A stretch of DNA of 64,000 bases from an uncultured Paracoccaceae bacterium (GTDB taxonomy: Bacteria > Pseudomonadota > Alphaproteobacteria > Rhodobacterales > Rhodobacteraceae). Shown here piece by piece: positions 8,984 to 16,548 of this stretch. Location: contig CATOSU010000002.1 of NCBI GenBank assembly GCA_951812615.1, forward strand, positions 868,001 through 932,000, given 5' to 3'. The position numbers and the translations under genes were made by a program. Each line of letters begins with the position of its first letter. Positions within the stretch are counted from its first letter, which is position 1. The notes beneath the pieces are model-generated. The model was given only the letters and a program-made list of their open reading frames with translations. It did no database searches and was not told the DNA's origin.

Positions 8984-10195
8984 TCAGGCCAGAGCGGTCA
9001 CCACCTGAGCGCCATGTTCAAGTGTCCGGTGAACCGGGCACTTGTCGGCGATTTCCAGTAGCCGCGTCCGCTGTTCCGCGCTCAGGTCGCCTTCCAGCGT
9101 GATCCGGCGGTCAAACCGGTCGATCTTTGAACGGGCGCCGGTTTCCGCATCCTGCGCATGGACCTTGTCGTGGCTGACCTCGACGCTGACATGTCGCAGC
9201 GGCCAGCCCTTTCGCCGCGCATACATCCGGATCGTCATGGACGTGCACGCGCCCAGCCCCGCCGATACAAATCCATAGGGCGACATTCCCAGATCGGTGC
9301 CGCCATAGGCCTTTGGTTCATCGGCAATCGCCCTGTGATCCGGCCCGCTGACCACGTCTTGCAAGAACCCCTGCGGATCTGCCTCGGACACCCGCACGAT
9401 GCCCTCGGGCGCGCCCGGCGGCGGTGCGGGCGGCGACAGGTCAACATAGCGCCCGACCCATGCCGCGATGATATCCGCGGCGTATTCGGCATCTTCGGCC
9501 CGCGAAATCAGGTGGTCAGCATCGTCCAGGGTAACAAAACTTTTCGGGTGCTTGGCCGCAAGGAAGATCCTGCCGGCGTTTTCGACATCAACCGTGTCAT
9601 CCAGCGGGGCATGCAGAACCAGCAACGCCGCCCGGAGCGACGCAATGGCCGGTTCCAGCCCGGCGGCCGAGATATCCTCGACAAAACCGCTGCCGATACA
9701 AAACCGGCGCCCGCCGAGCGAAACCTCGGCCTTTCCCTTTTCGGAAATCTCCGCGAGCTGCCCGGCAAAGTTATGCGCAACATGTCCGGGGTCGAACGGT
9801 GCGCCCAGCGTGGCCACCGCCTGAACCGAAGGTATTCCGGCGCGGGCCCGCAACACCGCGGCCCCGCCCAGCGAATGCCCGATCAGCAGGCCCGGCGCCA
9901 TTCCGCGGCCCGCGAGATACGCGGCGGCTGCAATCAGATCGTCCACGTTCGACGTAAAGCTGGTGTTCGAAAACTCGCCGTCACTGTGGCCCAGACCGGT
10001 GAAATCGAACCGCAGCACGGCGATGCCCATCGCCGCCAGACGCCCGGCAATTCTGCGGGCGGCGGCAATATCCTTGCCACAGGTAAAGCAATGGGCAAAC
10101 AGCGCGGTGGCCAGATGCGGCCCGTCCGGCAAATCCAGCCGCGCGGCCAGTTCATGGCCGGAATGGCCGGGAAAAGTGATGCGTTCGGTTGACAT
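8984..10195 (-). CDS. Bifunctional alpha/beta hydrolase - OsmC family protein
   Basis: 403 aa fusion. Residues 1-250 are an alpha/beta hydrolase with nucleophile elbow GHSLGG, acid Asp in HAPLDDTVD and His in DDADHLISR. Residues 270-403 are an OsmC/Ohr-like domain with the two cysteine regions GLGACTSMTIRMYA and ADKCPVHRTL. The fusion is recurrent in proteobacteria. OsmC-like proteins reduce organic hydroperoxides with paired cysteines, so a role in peroxide defence or thioester/hydroperoxide handling is inferred. It converges with the lipoprotein gene. Confidence 0.92.
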   Translation of the reverse strand: MSTERITFPGHSGHELAARLDLPDGPHLATALFAHCFTCGKDIAAARRIAGRLAAMGIAVLRFDFTGLGHSDGEFSNTSFTSNVDDLIAAAAYLAGRGMAPGLLIGHSLGGAAVLRARAGIPSVQAVATLGAPFDPGHVAHNFAGQLAEISEKGKAEVSLGGRRFCIGSGFVEDISAAGLEPAIASLRAALLVLHAPLDDTVDVENAGRIFLAAKHPKSFVTLDDADHLISRAEDAEYAADIIAAWVGRYVDLSPPAPPPGAPEGIVRVSEADPQGFLQDVVSGPDHRAIADEPKAYGGTDLGMSPYGFVSAGLGACTSMTIRMYARRKGWPLRHVSVEVSHDKVHAQDAETGARSKIDRFDRRITLEGDLSAEQRTRLLEIADKCPVHRTLEHGAQVVTALA

Positions 10196-10349
10196 GGGCG
10201 GTTCCTCTCGCAGTGAAAGTGGGGGCGCGGCGCCCGGCTGGAAAGACCTGTGACAGTGTTTTCACGCGAGCGTGTTTCCCGGCGCTGGCAGCCACCGGGA
10301 ATTGGCGGTAGGGGTCGGTCAGCAGGGTAATCTCGCGAAGGGTTCTATC

Positions 10350-11204
10350 GTGATCTCCGTCATCATGACCTCCGCCGGTCTCATCGCAATTCTTGGGGCG
10401 GCAGCCGGCTTTGGCGGGTCCATTCACCCGGTCGGGGACAGTCTGGCGGTGTTTCAGCTGCCGCTCGCTCTGATCGGCATGGTGCTGCTCATTCCTCAGC
10501 GGCGGGCCGTGTTCTTTCCGACCGCCTTTGTCGGCGCGATGTGCATGCTCCACGTGCTTGGACCCAAGGTCATCCAGTCCGCGCCGGGCCCCTACAGCCT
10601 GTATCAGAAGAACCTGTCGTTCCGGCAGCATGAACCCGGGCTGGTTGCCACCGACATTCTCCGGCGCAGCCCCGACATTGTCACCCTGCAGGAAGTCAAC
10701 GACGCCAATATGGTGGTGCTCGAAGCGCTGAAGGCCGAATATCCCGGTCAGGGCTGGTGCCCGTTCGAGTTCGTCGGCGGCGTCGCGGTGGCGACCAAAT
10801 GGCCCGTGATCGCCGAGCCCGTCTGTGCTGATGCCGGCGGGCTGGCCGCCCTGAAAGCCCGGAGCCCTTCGGGACCTGTCTGGCTGGTGTCACTGCATCT
10901 GCACTGGCCCTGGCTGTATGGTCAGGCAGCCCAGATCGACGCGCTGTTGCCGGTGCTTGCCGGGCTCGACGCGCCGGTGATCCTCGCCGGGGATTTCAAC
11001 ATGGTGCCGTGGAGCGCCCTTGTCCGCCGCGTCGCTGACGCCACGGGTACCGTTTATTCCAGCGTGCGGGCGTCTACCTATTTCATCAAGGGCAGGCTCC
11101 CGGTTCCGATCGATCATGTGCTGGCAGGCGGCGGCACGGGTGAGGTTCTGCCGCTGCTCGGGTCGGATCATATGGGCGTAATGGCGTGGGTTTCCGTGCC
11201 CTAA
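10350..11204 (+). CDS. Endonuclease/exonuclease/phosphatase (EEP) family protein with N-terminal membrane helices
   Basis: About 284 aa if translation begins at the GTG at 10350, which has an AAGG ribosome site; an ATG five codons later is possible. The first 75 residues hold two to three hydrophobic helices (TSAGLIAILGAAAGFGG, PLALIGMVLL, FPTAFVGAMCML). The rest is an EEP fold: DIVTLQEVND (metal Glu), SLHLHWP, GDFNMVPWS (Asp/Asn) and GSDHMGV (Asp-His). Membrane-anchored EEP proteins of this kind are common; the substrate may be nucleic acid, phospholipid or phosphoinositide-like and is not known. It overlaps the end of dddP by a few bases, convergently. Confidence 0.82.
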   Translation: MISVIMTSAGLIAILGAAAGFGGSIHPVGDSLAVFQLPLALIGMVLLIPQRRAVFFPTAFVGAMCMLHVLGPKVIQSAPGPYSLYQKNLSFRQHEPGLVATDILRRSPDIVTLQEVNDANMVVLEALKAEYPGQGWCPFEFVGGVAVATKWPVIAEPVCADAGGLAALKARSPSGPVWLVSLHLHWPWLYGQAAQIDALLPVLAGLDAPVILAGDFNMVPWSALVRRVADATGTVYSSVRASTYFIKGRLPVPIDHVLAGGGTGEVLPLLGSDHMGVMAWVSVP

Positions 11205-12544
11205 ACCTCGCCCATCAACGCCGGGTCGAAGGGGTATTTCGACAGGTTCTCGTACCCGGTTTCGGTCACCAGCACCTGATCCTCCAACTTGATGGAAAAC
11301 TCGCCGCCCTCGCTGCCCACCAAGGCTTCCACACACAGCACCATGCCGGGCTCCAGCGCATAGTCGAAAGCCCCTGCGACGGCCTTGTCGGGATAGCTGA
11401 CCAAGGGCCACTCATCGCACAGGCCGACGCCATGCATCAGGCAGCCGTATTTCTGCGCCTGAAACTGTTCGTCCAGCCGGTGACAATTGGCGGACAGCTC
11501 CGGGATCGTCACGCCGGGGCGGATCATGTCCATGTTCGTCATGATATGTTCGTGCGCGTGGCGCATGGCGTAGATCATGCCGTTCGTCGGTTTCTGATCT
11601 CCGATCCACCACGTTCGCGAAATATCCACGCAGATCCCGTATGACCCGACCAGATCCGTGTCAAAGGCCACGATTTCGTTGTTCTGAACGATACGTGGGC
11701 CGCATTCCTGGAACCACGGATTGGTTCGCGGACCCGAGGCCAGCAGCCGGGTTTCAATCCACTCGCCCCCGCGGCGGATGTTCTCGGCGTGCAGAACGGC
11801 CCAGATGTCATCTTCGCTCATATTGCCCTGCGGCACACCTGCCCGGGCCGCGCGCTCCATTTCCGCCACGGCGGTTTCACAGGCATGGGACGCACAGCGC
11901 ATGGCGAGGATTTCGTCAGCGCCCTTCACCGCGCGGGATTTTTCGGTGACCTCCTCGCCTTCCATGACCTCAAACCCCTGCGCCTCCAGCGCGCGAAGCC
12001 CGTGCAGCATGATCTTGTCGACCGCCAGCCGCATGTTTCCCGGCGCGTGTTCGGCCAGCAGAACGCGAACCTCGTTCGAAAACACGTCCGCCGCGACATC
12101 GACCTTGTCGCCCCTGTCGAAATAGAACAGATCCGCGCCCGAACGCTGCTCGCGCACCAGCGGGTTGAACTTGGACAGGAATGGCGAATTCTTGTAGTCC
12201 CAGATCACCATGTACCCGTCCGCGCACAACAGAACCGCCCGAAACGGGTTATGCGTATTCCACAGCTGCATGTTGGTGCTGTCGGTGGCATAGCGAATAT
12301 TCAGCGGATCGAACATCAACAGCCCGGCATAGCCCCGATCCGCGATGTGGCGGGTCAGCCGGTCCCAGCGGTATTCCCGCATGTTCTGAAGGTTCGGCAA
12401 CTCAAGCCCGGCCTCGGCCCATTCCGAAAACGCCAGCTGGGTTGGACCGATCTCGATGCGGTCCGAGTCGTTCGGCGTGCCATCGCCCAGCGTGGTTCCA
12501 CGTGTCGGGTCAATCTTTCGGCCGTCGCGATAATGGTGGTTCAT
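11201..12544 (-). CDS. dddP: DMSP lyase DddP (M24 peptidase fold)
   Basis: 447 aa, the DddP length, starting MNHHYRDGRKIDPTRG. Very close to Roseobacter DddP throughout, including NIRYATDSTNMQLWNTHNPF and WETRLLASGPRTNPWFQ-like regions. The M24 fold metal ligands are visible: the two Asp of FDTDLVGSYGICVD, His in MHGVGLCDEWP, Glu in CVEALVG and Glu in IKLEDQVLV. DddP cleaves dimethylsulfoniopropionate to dimethyl sulfide and acrylate. No transporter or acrylate genes are next to it here, which is usual for dddP. Confidence 0.93.
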   Translation of the reverse strand: MNHHYRDGRKIDPTRGTTLGDGTPNDSDRIEIGPTQLAFSEWAEAGLELPNLQNMREYRWDRLTRHIADRGYAGLLMFDPLNIRYATDSTNMQLWNTHNPFRAVLLCADGYMVIWDYKNSPFLSKFNPLVREQRSGADLFYFDRGDKVDVAADVFSNEVRVLLAEHAPGNMRLAVDKIMLHGLRALEAQGFEVMEGEEVTEKSRAVKGADEILAMRCASHACETAVAEMERAARAGVPQGNMSEDDIWAVLHAENIRRGGEWIETRLLASGPRTNPWFQECGPRIVQNNEIVAFDTDLVGSYGICVDISRTWWIGDQKPTNGMIYAMRHAHEHIMTNMDMIRPGVTIPELSANCHRLDEQFQAQKYGCLMHGVGLCDEWPLVSYPDKAVAGAFDYALEPGMVLCVEALVGSEGGEFSIKLEDQVLVTETGYENLSKYPFDPALMGEV

Positions 12545-12702
12545 GGCGGGACATCCATTCCGGTGGTCAAAGGCATCGTGCGGCGCCAAGCGCGGCCGTG
12601 CCGTTCCGAAAACGAAGCCATGGTGTCGTTTTTTGCTATCGGTTCTTACCAAACCGGCCGGTTGCAATTGAGCTTTGACCCGCCGCCGGCTACAGCGCCG
12701 GA

Positions 12703-13455
12703 ATGACGGGGATATTTCAATCGCACCTGCCTTATGATCCGATCGAGCGGCCCCTGCCCGGGGTCGAACCCCTGTCGCCGGATGAATGGATCCTGTTCGA
12801 CGATGCCTTTGTCGGGCAAATGGCGGAACGCGATCGTCTGCTTGCAGAACAGCGGGCGGATGTCGTGGCGCTGGACCCCGGCGCGCAGGGGGCCGCTGAA
12901 GAATTGCTGGATCAGGTGCTGGCCCTTGCTTATCCCGATGCCGGTCAGCCGGTGCTGCGGGCTGATGGCGCCCGGATCGGGATTGACCGGTCAGACCCAA
13001 TGGGAACGCTTGGACGACTTGTTCAGGAGGACTTTGTTCTGTTGCAGAAACAAGGCGACGAACATGTGCTGACCGGGGCAGTGCTGTGCTTTCCAGCCAG
13101 CTGGACATTGTCCGAGAAGTTTCTGCGCCCCCTGACGACAATCCACGATCCCGTCGAACCCTATGACGATGCCATGGCCCGCCGGGTTCAGAGACTGTTC
13201 GACGGTGTCCGGCCCGGGCGCCCGATGTGGCGTTTCAACGCCCTTTGGTACGACTGCCCGGATTTGCATCAGCCGCGACCCGAGGCGGTTCACAGGGTCA
13301 GACCCGACCGCGAAAAGGCCCGTTTCCTGCGCAGCGAACGACAGTGCATCCTGCGCCTGCCGGTCACGCGTGCCGTGGTTTTCAGTATCCACACGTTTGT
13401 CATACCGGCCGAGGCACTGCCCGGCGATCAGATCGGAAGAACCGCCACCACCTGA
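12703..13455 (+). CDS. DUF3445 protein, heme-dependent oxidative N-demethylase-like
   Basis: 250 aa. It matches the DUF3445 family (alpha-subunit type of heme-dependent oxidative N-demethylase) in the stretches LQEDFVLLQ-like VQEDFVLLQK, AVLCFPASWTLSEK, HDPVEPYD and LRLPVTRAVVFSIHTF. Characterised relatives bind heme and demethylate amines. Divergent from dddP, sharing a 158-base promoter region; whether the two are co-regulated is unknown. The last 28 bases overlap the convergent gene at 13428. Confidence 0.75.
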   Translation: MTGIFQSHLPYDPIERPLPGVEPLSPDEWILFDDAFVGQMAERDRLLAEQRADVVALDPGAQGAAEELLDQVLALAYPDAGQPVLRADGARIGIDRSDPMGTLGRLVQEDFVLLQKQGDEHVLTGAVLCFPASWTLSEKFLRPLTTIHDPVEPYDDAMARRVQRLFDGVRPGRPMWRFNALWYDCPDLHQPRPEAVHRVRPDREKARFLRSERQCILRLPVTRAVVFSIHTFVIPAEALPGDQIGRTATT

Positions 13456-14261
13456 GCCATCGCACCGGTCGAGGTCACCGCACCAAGAAACCCGGTCAGG
13501 GCCAGAACATGCGTGTTCAGACGGAAATCCTCGCCGCGCATCAGATTGACCGCAGCCATCGACAGGCCGACCGGTCCGGACAGGCAGGCAACAACACCGG
13601 TCATCCCCCACACCGCCAGTCTGCGAATGTCGCTTTCGGCATCGTCCTCGGCATCGATCGTCACACCGTCATGGACGTCATCAGACGTGCGGAACGCCTG
13701 TGCCAACGCATCTGATTCGTCAGCCTGGCCCGATGCGGCCGCATTCGTGCCCGGCCCGCTACAGATTTCGTCATAGCGGCAGGAAATGGTTTGCGCCGTT
13801 TCGTCGACCGGCGAAAACCGGGTGTCATCCGCGTCCAGCACCTCCTGCCGGCTGCGGATGCGACGCGGCGAGATCTTGGTTACGGCCCCAAGAAATTTGC
13901 CCGAAGACAGGACAGTACGCGGATCCAGCCATTCGATGTATTGCGCCGGATGGATTTCGATGATCCGGCAGATCGCAGCCAGCAGGACAAGCTTGGCCTC
14001 GTCCGGCCCGACCACCGACGAACCGGTGGTCACCACCGCCAGCGTCAGCCGGGGTTGGTCGTTGTGCGTGCCCAGTTTCAGCCGAACCGCGATCATCGAA
14101 GAGGTGATACGCGCCTGACCATCCGGCAGAATGCTCTGACGATCGACGGCATATCCGTAATCCTCCAGTGTCGAAGACACGACCCGGCAATATCCGTCCA
14201 ACTCGTGAACGCTGTCATCGAAGAATACCAAACCACCGTAGTACCGCTCGCCCTGTGCCAT
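13428..14261 (-). CDS. Hypothetical protein with C-terminal membrane segments
   Basis: 277 aa from MAQGERYYGGLVFF, with GGAGGG upstream; I prefer it to the start six codons earlier. Residues 1-140 look like a folded domain (LTLAVVTTGSSVVGPDEAKLVL). A polar, acidic linker follows (DAEDDAESD), and the C terminus has two hydrophobic helices (VWGMTGVVACLSGPVGLSMAAV and VLALTGFLGAVTSTGAMAQVV). No family recognised. It is likely anchored in the membrane by its tail. Confidence 0.65.
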   Translation of the reverse strand: MAQGERYYGGLVFFDDSVHELDGYCRVVSSTLEDYGYAVDRQSILPDGQARITSSMIAVRLKLGTHNDQPRLTLAVVTTGSSVVGPDEAKLVLLAAICRIIEIHPAQYIEWLDPRTVLSSGKFLGAVTKISPRRIRSRQEVLDADDTRFSPVDETAQTISCRYDEICSGPGTNAAASGQADESDALAQAFRTSDDVHDGVTIDAEDDAESDIRRLAVWGMTGVVACLSGPVGLSMAAVNLMRGEDFRLNTHVLALTGFLGAVTSTGAMAQVVAVLPI

Positions 14262-14451
14262 TGTTCGCCCTCCTGACACCTGTTTTCTGAAAGGTATTGC
14301 CGAATTCGGGCATCATTCTGGCAGGTTGGTGAGAAGTCGGTGACATTCACCCGCTGTGGTTGATACGGGCGATTGCAGAAAAGCGGGTGGTTTGCCTGCA
14401 ATTGCGGCGATGTCATGGCAAGCTTTGGCCGGAAGCGGGCATTACAACCTG

Positions 14452-15255
14452 CTAGGGGCTGTCGATTTTTGCCGCCATGATCGCGATCGCCTTCTGATAG
14501 ACCGACGCGCTGTTCCACGCCTGAATCACCTTGAAATTCGGCTCGCCCGGCTGATAGCCGCGACCGCGCTTCCAGCCCTTCTTCTTCAGGAAATTCGCGG
14601 TGGAGGCCAGCGCGTCGGTCACGTTGTAGAAATCGACCCGCCCGTCGCCCGTGGCATCAACGCCAAATTCCAGCGCATTGCCCGGCAGGAACTGCGTATG
14701 TCCCAGTTCGCCGTGTTTCGCGCCAAGCGTGTTCATCGTGATGGCCCCGCTGTCGATAAGCTTGAGAGCCCCGATGGCGTGGGGAATAAAGAACTCGGAC
14801 CGGCGGCAATCATAGGCCAAGGTCACGATTGCGGACACGACCTGACTGTCGCCCATGAAACCGCCGAAGGCCGTTTCCATTCCATGCAGGGAGATCAGGA
14901 TGCCGGGCGGAACCCCATATTGCTTTTCCAGAGCAGCATAAAACGACGGATTTCGGGCCTTCCGGCGGCGTCCCTGCGCCACGATGGTGTTCGCGCCACG
15001 CACCTGCATGAATTTGTCCAGCGAGTACTTGAAGCTCTTTTGATTTCGGTCCGCGGCAATCGTCCGTGTCGCATAGGTAGACTGTGCCAACGCCTGCAGA
15101 CCGCGCTTTTTCACGCCCTTTTTCTTGGCGGTTCTGGAGAATTCCGATTTCCACGCCTCAAAGCCGGCACTGGTATTGCCGCATGGCGCAGCCAGCGTTG
15201 CCGTTCCCGAAACCGCCATAATGACCAAAGCGGCAAAACAAGTTCTGAAATACAT
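14452..15255 (-). CDS. Lytic murein transglycosylase (SLT-like)
   Basis: 267 aa from MYFRTCFAAL with AGGAGG upstream. A signal peptide (to about residue 22, ATLAAP) targets the periplasm. The lytic transglycosylase signature is clear: ISLHGMETAFGGFMG with catalytic Glu, SAIVTLAYDCRRSEFF, and the MltB-like LGHTQFLPGNALEFGVDATGDG. It cleaves peptidoglycan to 1,6-anhydro-muropeptides. It is short compared with MltB (about 360 aa) and has no C-terminal peptidoglycan-binding domain. Confidence 0.88.
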   Translation of the reverse strand: MYFRTCFAALVIMAVSGTATLAAPCGNTSAGFEAWKSEFSRTAKKKGVKKRGLQALAQSTYATRTIAADRNQKSFKYSLDKFMQVRGANTIVAQGRRRKARNPSFYAALEKQYGVPPGILISLHGMETAFGGFMGDSQVVSAIVTLAYDCRRSEFFIPHAIGALKLIDSGAITMNTLGAKHGELGHTQFLPGNALEFGVDATGDGRVDFYNVTDALASTANFLKKKGWKRGRGYQPGEPNFKVIQAWNSASVYQKAIAIMAAKIDSP

Positions 15256-15563
15256 CGGATCCTCCTGTAATGCCTGCAGGCTATTCCGAAACACGTCAGG
15301 TGTCAGCATGCTTCGGATGTGGATGAAACAGGGTTGATCGCAAGCCCCGACAGGCCTATACGGCGCAGGTCCGGACGCTGTTGCGATTCCGGACGGGCTG
15401 TGCCGTTGCACTTTCTTCGGTGTGATTTGCGGCGGGCCCTAATCGACAGGAAATGTCGCCCTGAACTCTGGCGGGCTGCTTGTGCGGGACCCGGTGAAGA
15501 CCAAGAGCTCTCAGGCGCTGCAAACCTTCGCGGAACAACCGCGAGCAAATCGGAGTAATTGCG
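15256..15563. other. Intergenic region ahead of rplS
   Basis: About 308 bases without a gene, between the divergent transglycosylase gene and rplS. It must hold both promoters. Close to rplS there is a short hairpin, TTCGCGG-aacaa-CCGCGAG, around 15528-15545, which could be part of the leader of the ribosomal operon. No riboswitch pattern recognised. Confidence 0.4.
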
Positions 15564-15950
15564 ATGGATCTGATCGCAGAACTGGAGGCGGAGCAGATTT
15601 CCGCCTTGGGGAAAGACATCCCCGACTTCAAGGCCGGCGACACCGTGCGCGTCGGCTACAAGGTGACCGAAGGGTCGCGCACCCGGGTACAGAACTACGA
15701 AGGCGTCTGCATCAGCCGCCGCAACGGCGATGGCATCGCCGGGTCGTTCACCGTGCGCAAGATCTCGTTCGGTGAAGGGGTTGAACGGGTGTTCCCGCTC
15801 TACTCGACCAATATCGAAAGCATCACCGTGGTACGCCGCGGCCGGGTTCGCCGGGCCAAGCTGTACTACCTGCGCTCGCGCCGCGGCAAGTCGGCCCGGA
15901 TCGCAGAGGATTCCAACTACAAGGCCAAATCGGCCGCTGCCAAAGCCTGA
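15564..15950 (+). CDS. rplS: 50S ribosomal protein L19
   Basis: 128 aa, complete L19 fold: [45 protein letters not shown] and [14 protein letters not shown]. It lies at the 30S-50S interface of the ribosome. SD CGGAG precedes the ATG. It leads the short rplS-rpmE operon; trmD and rimM are not immediately upstream here. Confidence 0.98.
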   Translation: MDLIAELEAEQISALGKDIPDFKAGDTVRVGYKVTEGSRTRVQNYEGVCISRRNGDGIAGSFTVRKISFGEGVERVFPLYSTNIESITVVRRGRVRRAKLYYLRSRRGKSARIAEDSNYKAKSAAAKA

Positions 15951-15961
15951 GGAGCGGACCT

Positions 15962-16183
15962 GTGAAAAAAGACACGCATCCCGATTATCACCTGATCGAC
16001 GTCAAGATGACCGACGGCACGATCATTCAGATGAAATCCACCTGGGGCGCCGAGGGCGACACGCTGGCGCTGGACGTTGATCCGACGGTTCACCCGGCAT
16101 GGACAGGCGGCGGCGCCCGCCTGATGGACACCGGTGGCCGGGTTTCCAAGTTCAAGAAGAAATACGAAGGGCTGGGCTTCTGA
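15962..16183 (+). CDS. rpmE: 50S ribosomal protein L31
   Basis: 73 aa with GTG start and SD GAGGAG. Typical alphaproteobacterial L31: [35 protein letters not shown] and [10 protein letters not shown]. The zinc-binding cysteines of the C+ type are absent, as is usual in this class. Eleven bases after rplS, so one transcript. Confidence 0.97.
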   Translation: MKKDTHPDYHLIDVKMTDGTIIQMKSTWGAEGDTLALDVDPTVHPAWTGGGARLMDTGGRVSKFKKKYEGLGF

Positions 16184-16204
16184 ACCCGCACCGGACAGAA
16201 TTTC

Positions 16205-16231
16205 AAAGGGCCGCCGTTCGGGCGGCCCTTT
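16205..16231 (+). terminator. Rho-independent terminator of rplS-rpmE
   Basis: A perfect 11-base-pair stem (AAAGGGCCGCC / GGCGGCCCTTT) closes a GTTCG loop and runs into a T tract. It lies 22 bases after the rpmE stop. Confidence 0.92.
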
Positions 16232-16274
16232 TTCGTTCCACTGACCGCATATTGCCGGGACCGGAGAACCGCAG

Positions 16275-16308
16275 ATGACAAGCCCCCATGTTGGAGTAAA
16301 CCGCGACT
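16275..16308 (+). pseudogene. 5' end of the Hint-domain gene, cut off by the prophage
   Basis: ATG with GGAG upstream encodes MTSPHVGVNRD and one extra base, then meets the prophage end TGTAG. When the prophage and one copy of the target bases are removed, the frame continues exactly into the 3' part beginning at 51051 (GAIIIDGDHDYMVFDG). This is the native start of the gene whose remainder is at 51046-52375. Confidence 0.7.
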
Positions 16309-16354
16309 TGTAGCGCGACAAAAGTTTTTCAGAATCCGCGACAAAAGTCTTCGG
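16309..16354. repeat. Left prophage end with two transposase-binding-type repeats
   Basis: Begins TGTAGCGCGACAAAAG and repeats GCGACAAAAGT 23 bases (two helical turns) further in, at 16338-16348. The inner copy, GACAAAAGTCTTCGG, resembles the right end (GACAAAAGTCTTTGG) even more closely. Spacing and orientation are as expected for MuA-type end-binding sites. Confidence 0.8.
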
Positions 16355-16357
16355 AAT

Positions 16358-16415
16358 CGGGGCTGTTTTGGGCTGGAAACCGGTTGGATTTTCGGGGCTG
16401 TTTTGGGCTGGAAAC
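16358..16415. repeat. Tandem 23-base direct repeat near the left end
   Basis: Two exact copies of a 23-base unit starting CGGGGCTGTTTTGGGCTGG, at 16358-16380 and 16393-16415, 35 bases apart. They lie just inside the end repeats and may be extra transposase or host-factor sites. Confidence 0.75.
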
Positions 16416-16548
16416 GGGCGGTCGATCATGGGCCCAGAAGGGTCTCGATGCCGGCTGTGTCTCGCTCCGGGACTGCTGGTGCCCCTTCCGGATTGTCGCT
16501 GTCATCGGGTGGCTCTGGCGGTGGCGGTGGTGGTGGCTCTGGCGGGTC

